Below are positions 59,429 through 64,000 of a DNA stretch of 64,000 bases, piece after piece. The position numbers and the translations under genes are program-made. Source of the DNA: Fimenecus sp900545625 (lineage in GTDB: Bacteria; Bacillota; Clostridia; Oscillospirales; Acutalibacteraceae); assembly GCA_963931525.1 (NCBI GenBank), contig OZ007023.1, positions 1,922,001 to 1,986,000 of the forward strand. The letters run 5' to 3'. Within the stretch, counting starts at the first letter, position 1. Each line of letters starts with the position of its first letter. The notes under the pieces were generated by a model that was given only the letters and a program-made list of their open reading frames with translations, was not told where the DNA came from and made no database searches.

Positions 59429-59844
59429 AGCCTTTCCTGCATATATGCTTCCGAAAACGGTTCCGCATATCCTGCGGAACCGTTTTTCTTTGCGACGAAC
59501 ACCGCGTCAAAGGCGGCCTGCCCGCCTGTTTTTTTAAAGCTGGCGTGCACCACGATCTCCCCGTGGATGAAGCGCAGCGTCAGGCGGTCGCGTTGCAGTT
59601 TTTCGGTTTGATCCTCCCCGTTGACGGTCACACGTTCTATGGTAAATCCCTGTTCTGGGTAAAGGCAGATGACTGCCGAGGAAAACAGACGGGCGCGCGA
59701 TTTTGTGCAATAGATCGTACCGTGCTCGGCATCTTCCAATAGGATCGGAAAGGTGCAGCCGAAATGCAGTCCGCTGAAAACGCCCATAACAGCCAGCACA
59801 CCGGCACAGAGCAGCGCGAATATTCGCCGCGTCCGTTTTTGCAT
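59425..59844 (-). CDS. Small secreted or membrane-anchored protein of unknown function
   Basis: The 139-residue product has an N-terminal hydrophobic helix after MQKRTRR (residues 8-28), followed by an external domain of about 105 residues. ILLEDAEHGTIYCTKSRARLFSS and GFTIERVTVNGED resemble small beta-rich repeats of the kind found in InlB-type or bacterial Ig-like extracellular modules. No enzyme motif is seen. AAGGAGGGG precedes the ATG at 59844. Its stop overlaps the stop of the converging transporter gene by three bases, and its 3' coding end contains that gene's terminator. Confidence 0.6.
   Translation of the reverse strand: MQKRTRRIFALLCAGVLAVMGVFSGLHFGCTFPILLEDAEHGTIYCTKSRARLFSSAVICLYPEQGFTIERVTVNGEDQTEKLQRDRLTLRFIHGEIVVHASFKKTGGQAAFDAVFVAKKNGSAGYAEPFSEAYMQERL
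59454..59487 (+). terminator. Terminator of the OPA-like transporter inside the opposite gene
   Basis: AAAACGGTTCCGCA (59454-59467) pairs perfectly with the arm at 59473-59486 and is followed by T residues. It lies within the antisense coding region of the small secreted protein. Confidence 0.8.
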
Positions 59845-59895
59845 AGCACGCCCCTCCTTAGCTGTTGCTCCTTTTCCATTTGTATTCCGGATACC

Positions 59896-59923
59896 TTGAA
59901 AAAATCGCAGAAAATGGTATACT
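59896..59923 (+). promoter_or_regulatory. Promoter for the ABC exporter operon
   Basis: TTGAAA (59896-59901), 16 bases, then TATACT (59918-59923), 30 bases before the first ABC gene. Confidence 0.65.
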
Positions 59924-59952
59924 AATGCAAAGGTATTGACGGAGTTGAACGT

Positions 59953-61671
59953 ATGCGAAAATACTACATGCTCTATAAAAAAGAATTTATTTTGGGGCCC
60001 GCCTGCAAACTGACCGAGGCGATCTTGGAACTTTTGGTGCCGCTTGTCATGGCACGCATCGTGGATGTCGGCGTACAGAACGGCGACGTGCCGTACATTC
60101 TTAAAATGGGCGGGCTCATGGTGCTTTTGGGCGCGGCGGGCCTGGGCTTTGCCGTGATCTGCCAATACTGCGCCGCCGTCGCGCAGCAGGGTGTGGGCAC
60201 GGCGCTGCGGCGCGATCTGCTGCACAAGATCCATACGCTTTCCAGCGCCGACCGCGCACAATTCTCCAACGCGACGCTCATTACACGAATCACAAACGAT
60301 ATAAACCAGATCCAGTCGGGTGTGGCGATGCTCATTCGGCTGGTGTTCCGCTCGCCGTTTCTCATAGCGGGCTCACTGATCATGGCGATGGCGCTGGATC
60401 TTCGGATGTCCGTCATCTTCTTTATTGCAGGCTTTCTTGTAAGCGGGATCATGTACTATGTTTTGAGCCGTTCGCTGCCGCTGTACAAAAAGATCCAGAA
60501 AAAGCTCGACGGACTTTTGCGTATTACGGGGGAAAATCTTTCGGGCGTGCGCGTGATTCGCGCGTTTGTGCGCCAGGCACATGAAACGAAGCGTTTTGCC
60601 GACGGCAACGAAGCGCTTACACGTGTTTGCATGCGCGTAGCTAAACTCAACGCTTACCTCAATCCCCTGACCTTTGCCGTCATCAACCTCGGCATTGCGG
60701 CGCTTTTGGTGTTCGGCGGGTTCAAGGTGAACGCCGGGTCGCTGACACAAGGTGAGATCATTGCGCTGACAAATTACATGACGCAGATCCTGCTTTCCAT
60801 CATCGTATTCGCCAACGTGATCGTCGTCTTTACCAAGGCAGGCGCAAGCATAGACCGTGTCAAGGAGGTGCTCGCCGCAGAGCCTACCATGCACGAGGGC
60901 ACAGAAGAGACATTTGACGAAAACGCCCCTGCCGTAGAGGTGCGGCATGTGGACTTTTCGTTCGCAGGGTCGGAAGAAAAGCTGCTTTCTAACATTGATT
61001 TCACCATAGAGCGCGGCGAGACCGTCGGCATCATCGGCGGCACGGGCGCGGGAAAATCGGTGCTTGTGAACCTTTTGATGCGGCTGCACGATGTGACCGG
61101 AGGCGAGGTGCGGATCTTCGGCCGGGATGTGCGCGACTGCACGTTTGCGGCGCTGCGCGGTGCGGTGCACATCGTGTCGCAGGGAAGCCGGCTGTTCCAG
61201 GGCACGGTGCGCGAAAACCTGCTGTGCGGCAAACGGGACATTTCGGATGAAGCCCTGCGGCAGGCGCTTCGCATTGCGCAGTGCAGCGAATTTGTGGACA
61301 AGCTCCCCGAGGGGCTCGACGCCCCCGTCGAGGAGGGCGGCAAAAACTTTTCTGGCGGGCAGCGCCAGCGCCTTTGCGTGGCGCGCGCGCTTGTAGGCGA
61401 CCCGGAGATTTTGATCTTCGACGATTCCTCCAGCGCGCTCGACTACGCGACGGACGCCAATATGCGCCGCGCCGTTTCAAAAGAGCTGCGCGGCAAGACC
61501 GTGCTGTATGTCGCCCAGCGCGTAAGCACCGTGCGAAACGCCGACAAAATCATTCTGCTCGATGACGGCGAGGTGCGCGGTATCGGTACACACCAAGCGC
61601 TGTATACGGAAAATGAGCTGTACCGCGAGATCTGCGATTCACAGCTTTCGGAAAGCGAGGCGGTGTCATGA
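59953..61671 (+). CDS. Heterodimeric ABC exporter, subunit with degenerate ATPase site
   Basis: The 572-residue half-transporter has a six-helix membrane domain (1-310) and an ATPase domain. Walker A is GGTGAGKS near residue 362 and the signature is NFSGGQRQRL near 464. Walker B is ILIFDDSSSALD, with Asp in place of the catalytic Glu, and the switch His is Gln (YVAQRVST). This subunit thus supplies the non-hydrolysing site of a TM287/288- or BmrCD-like pair. GGAG lies nine bases before the ATG. Its end overlaps the next gene by four bases (ATGA). It likely exports drugs, lipids or peptides. Confidence 0.92.
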   Translation: MRKYYMLYKKEFILGPACKLTEAILELLVPLVMARIVDVGVQNGDVPYILKMGGLMVLLGAAGLGFAVICQYCAAVAQQGVGTALRRDLLHKIHTLSSADRAQFSNATLITRITNDINQIQSGVAMLIRLVFRSPFLIAGSLIMAMALDLRMSVIFFIAGFLVSGIMYYVLSRSLPLYKKIQKKLDGLLRITGENLSGVRVIRAFVRQAHETKRFADGNEALTRVCMRVAKLNAYLNPLTFAVINLGIAALLVFGGFKVNAGSLTQGEIIALTNYMTQILLSIIVFANVIVVFTKAGASIDRVKEVLAAEPTMHEGTEETFDENAPAVEVRHVDFSFAGSEEKLLSNIDFTIERGETVGIIGGTGAGKSVLVNLLMRLHDVTGGEVRIFGRDVRDCTFAALRGAVHIVSQGSRLFQGTVRENLLCGKRDISDEALRQALRIAQCSEFVDKLPEGLDAPVEEGGKNFSGGQRQRLCVARALVGDPEILIFDDSSSALDYATDANMRRAVSKELRGKTVLYVAQRVSTVRNADKIILLDDGEVRGIGTHQALYTENELYREICDSQLSESEAVS

Positions 61672-63395
61672 AAACCTTTCGGCGGCTGCTCGTCTACATC
61701 AGCCCTTTTAAGAAAAACCTGATCTTCGCCATTGTTTCGGCTTTTATCGGCATACTCGGCTCGCTTTTGGTGCCCGTATTCATCGGGCTTGCCGTGGACT
61801 GTATTGCAGGTGCGGGAGCGGTGGATTTCCCGCGGCTGTTCCGCATTTGCATCGCGCTTGCCGTCGCACTGCTCGTTTCCGCGCTGTTCCAATGGATCAT
61901 GACGTACCATTCCAACAAGCTCTCGTACCTTACCATGGAGCGCCTGCGCGCCGAGACCTTCCATAAGCTGTCGCGCGTGCCGCTTTCCTATATTGACGGC
62001 ACGCCGCACGGCGACATCCTCAACACTGTGGTCACGGACATCGATATTTTGGGCACGGGGCTTTTGCAGGGCTTTACGCAGGTATTTTCGGGCGTTGTGA
62101 CAATTCTTGGGACGCTGGTGTTCATGGCGGTCATCCACCCCCTGCTCGCGCTTGTGGTCATTGTCTTAACACCGCTCTCCTTTTTCGTATCGGGCTTTAT
62201 CGCGCGGCGCTCGCACGACAAATACCGTGAACAGGCGAAGCTGCGCGGGCAGATGAGCGGATATGCCTCGGAAATGATCGCGGACGAGACGCTTGTGAAA
62301 ACCTACTGCATGGAAGACAGCGTAGAGGAAAAATACGAGGACATGAACCAAAAGCTCCAAAAGGTCGGCGTGATCGCGCACTTCTATTCCGCGCTTTCAA
62401 ACCCCTGCACGCGGTTCGTGAACGCCATGGTTTACGCCGCGGTGGCGATTGCGGGCGCGTATATGTGCGTGCGCGGGAGTTTGAGCGTCGGGGAGCTGAC
62501 CTCTTTCCTCTCCTACTGCTCGCAGTACACCAAGCCCTTTAACGAGATCTCGGGCGTTGTCGCGGAATTCCAAAATGCGCTGGCAAGCGCAGACCGCGTC
62601 TTCCGCCTGCTCGACGAAAAGGAGGAATCCGACGACAGCCGGCTTCCCGCCTTACAGGTCGATTCCGGCGCGGTGCGGTTTTCGGACGTGGCGTTCTCCT
62701 ACACCAAAAAGAAGCCGCTGATCCGTGATTTCTCACTGGATGTGCAAAGCGGACAAACCGTCGCCGTGGTTGGTCCCACGGGCTGCGGCAAAACGACGCT
62801 GATCAACCTGTTGATGCGGTTTTACGATACGAACGGCGGTACGATTACCGTGGATGGGCAGAACATCCGCGAGGTCTCGCGCAGCAGTCTTCGCGGGGCG
62901 TTCGGCATGGTGCTGCAGGACACGTGGCTTTTTGAAGGCACGGTGCGCGATAACATCGCCTACGGTGTGCCGGATGCGACGCAGGAAGAGATCGTTGCCG
63001 CCGCGAAAGCGGCGCACGCGCACAGCTTCATCAAGCGTCTGCCGAACGGCTACGACACAGTGCTGACGGAAAACGGCGACAACATTTCCGAGGGGCAAAA
63101 GCAGCTTTTGTCCATTGCGCGGGTCATGCTGCAAAAGCCGCCGATGCTCATTTTGGACGAAGCGACCTCCTCTATCGACACGCGCACCGAGCTGCGCATC
63201 CAAAAGGCATTTGCACAGCTGATGGAGGGGCGCACGAGCTTCATTGTGGCACATCGCCTGTCCACGATTCGGAATGCCGATGTGATTTTAGTCATGCGCG
63301 ACGGGCAGATCGTAGAAACCGGCCGGCACGAGGAGCTGCTCGAAAAGCGCGGCGCGTATTATACGCTGTATAACAGCCAATTTGCCGTACGGTGA
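61668..63395 (+). CDS. Heterodimeric ABC exporter, catalytically complete subunit
   Basis: The 575-residue partner has a six-helix membrane domain (1-325) and an ATPase domain with Walker A GPTGCGKTT near residue 372, Walker B LILDEATSSID with the catalytic Glu, and the switch His in IVAHRLST. Its signature motif is NISEGQKQLL, a weakened form of LSGGQ. In a heterodimer this signature pairs with the Walker A/B of the first subunit, so all degenerate elements fall in one composite site, and the full site uses this Walker B with the FSGGQ of the first subunit. A terminator follows at 63408. Confidence 0.92.
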   Translation: MKTFRRLLVYISPFKKNLIFAIVSAFIGILGSLLVPVFIGLAVDCIAGAGAVDFPRLFRICIALAVALLVSALFQWIMTYHSNKLSYLTMERLRAETFHKLSRVPLSYIDGTPHGDILNTVVTDIDILGTGLLQGFTQVFSGVVTILGTLVFMAVIHPLLALVVIVLTPLSFFVSGFIARRSHDKYREQAKLRGQMSGYASEMIADETLVKTYCMEDSVEEKYEDMNQKLQKVGVIAHFYSALSNPCTRFVNAMVYAAVAIAGAYMCVRGSLSVGELTSFLSYCSQYTKPFNEISGVVAEFQNALASADRVFRLLDEKEESDDSRLPALQVDSGAVRFSDVAFSYTKKKPLIRDFSLDVQSGQTVAVVGPTGCGKTTLINLLMRFYDTNGGTITVDGQNIREVSRSSLRGAFGMVLQDTWLFEGTVRDNIAYGVPDATQEEIVAAAKAAHAHSFIKRLPNGYDTVLTENGDNISEGQKQLLSIARVMLQKPPMLILDEATSSIDTRTELRIQKAFAQLMEGRTSFIVAHRLSTIRNADVILVMRDGQIVETGRHEELLEKRGAYYTLYNSQFAVR

Positions 63396-63407
63396 AGAAA
63401 ACAACAA

Positions 63408-63445
63408 AGGGGAAAGACGCAATCTCGTCTTTCCCCTCGCTTTTA
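63408..63445 (+). terminator. Intrinsic terminator after the ABC operon
   Basis: AGGGGAAAGACG (63408-63419) pairs perfectly with CGTCTTTCCCCT (63426-63437), followed by CGCTTTTAATT. Confidence 0.85.
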
Positions 63446-63476
63446 ATTGATTTTACAGAAAAGGAGCTGAAGCGTA

Positions 63477-64000
63477 ATGGAGACGGCTAAGGCTTTGGAA
63501 AGCTTTTTGCGTGCGCATGCGGAAGAACCCATAAGCGCCCCGAAGCGCCTCGGCGGCGGGTATTATGCGGATGTGTATCTTGTGCAATGCGGCAAGGATG
63601 GCCAGACGGTACTGAAAGCCTATAAACAGGCGGGCGTTATGCAGGCAGAGATCGCACAGCTTGGGATTTTGCGCGAACACGCCGCCGTACCGATGCCGCG
63701 CGTTTTATGGACGCACGAGGCGGATGCAGAGCTTTCTTTCGATGTGCTTGCCATGGACTTCCTGCCCGGTACAAACGGCGGCGCCGTGCGGTATTTCAGC
63801 CGCAAAAAGCGCGAACGCCTTGCCGAACAGGTCGTGGATATTCTTTTGCATTTTCATCAAACGGAAAGCCCCGACGGGTTCGGGGAAATCGGCTCTAATG
63901 CGCGGTATGCGACCTTTCAAGACTATTACAAACCAAGAGCCGCCTCCATTTTAGAGGCGGCGTCGAAGCTGGACATGCCCGAGGCGGTTTTTGCAACGGC
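63477..64000 (+). CDS. APH-fold (aminoglycoside phosphotransferase family) kinase, 3' end outside the window
   Basis: The first 174 residues are visible. The N-terminal lobe has a glycine-rich loop (LGGGYYADVYLV, about 25-36) and a lysine in TVLKAY near residue 47, with LAMDFLPGTNGG as the hinge region near residue 94 and a helix ending LHFHQTESPDGFG near residue 127. These are the marks of the phosphotransferase enzyme family, which includes sugar, choline and fructosamine kinases as well as antibiotic kinases. The HxD catalytic loop lies beyond the window edge, so activity and substrate cannot be judged. AAGGAG lies ten bases before the ATG. Confidence 0.75.
   Translation, partial: METAKALESFLRAHAEEPISAPKRLGGGYYADVYLVQCGKDGQTVLKAYKQAGVMQAEIAQLGILREHAAVPMPRVLWTHEADAELSFDVLAMDFLPGTNGGAVRYFSRKKRERLAEQVVDILLHFHQTESPDGFGEIGSNARYATFQDYYKPRAASILEAASKLDMPEAVFAT

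Overview
The window looks like chromosome from a GC-rich, low-oxygen Firmicute of the class Clostridia, most likely the Oscillospiraceae/Ruminococcaceae group. This is inferred from gene content and order (gdpP-rplI-dnaB, yceD-rpmF, DUF512-der, a butyrate/4-hydroxybutyrate-type CoA-transferase, ThyX instead of ThyA), strong AAGGAGG-type ribosome binding sites, frequent TTG starts and SigA-type promoters with 17-base spacers. It is almost all core chromosome: no rRNA, tRNA, insertion sequence, prophage or CRISPR array was found.

Layout. 0-7.8 kb (minus strand): a FakA-like small domain protein, trmO, der and DUF512; rpmF with yceD; a P-loop protein with pgi; and a D-Ala-D-Ala carboxypeptidase. 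8-12.4 kb (plus): ligA, then a CoA-transferase followed by an E2-type acyltransferase without a lipoyl domain. 12.5-16.8 kb (minus): a divergent type IIA topoisomerase pair. 17-18.8 kb (plus): a MarR regulator and MATE pump with a clear promoter and operator. 18.9-29.3 kb (minus): a housekeeping run of RNase J, gdpP, rplI, dnaB, tilS, hpt, ftsH and a nitroreductase. 29.5-32.5 kb: a sugar-nucleotidyltransferase/mutase-like protein and a lipoprotein. 32.5-44 kb (minus): one long run from tmk through two acyltransferase-fold genes, a DJ-1 protein, 5-formyl-THF cyclo-ligase, mltG, a U32 protein, a GNAT_C protein, a class B PBP, a HAD phosphatase and hisH-hisF.

44.2-47.2 kb holds a double-length ThyX, three tandem 99-100 bp elements that fold as structured hairpins, and an ECF sigma factor with its probable anti-sigma protein. 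47.3-52.4 kb carries two membrane-associated phosphatases, then an oxygen-defence group (FAD/Rieske oxidoreductase, mini ferritin-like protein, Cu/Zn superoxide dismutase) and an AraC regulator. 52.5-64 kb has a GPH-type transporter with a 328-residue charged cytosolic tail, a GNAT, cca, a divergent phosphatase/OPA-type transporter pair, a small secreted protein, a heterodimeric ABC exporter and the start of an APH-fold kinase.

How the parts connect: tmk, thyX (divergent neighbours) and the folate cyclo-ligase form a thymidylate/folate neighbourhood. The PBP, MltG, DacF and the sugar nucleotidyltransferase concern the cell envelope. Der, RNase J, TilS, Cca, TrmO and the U32 protein concern RNA and ribosome maturation. 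The most unusual items are the structured tandem repeats at 45642-45939, the ThyX fusion whose two halves appear to have each lost different catalytic motifs, and a hairpin in front of sodC that is at once a terminator and a mask over the ribosome binding site.
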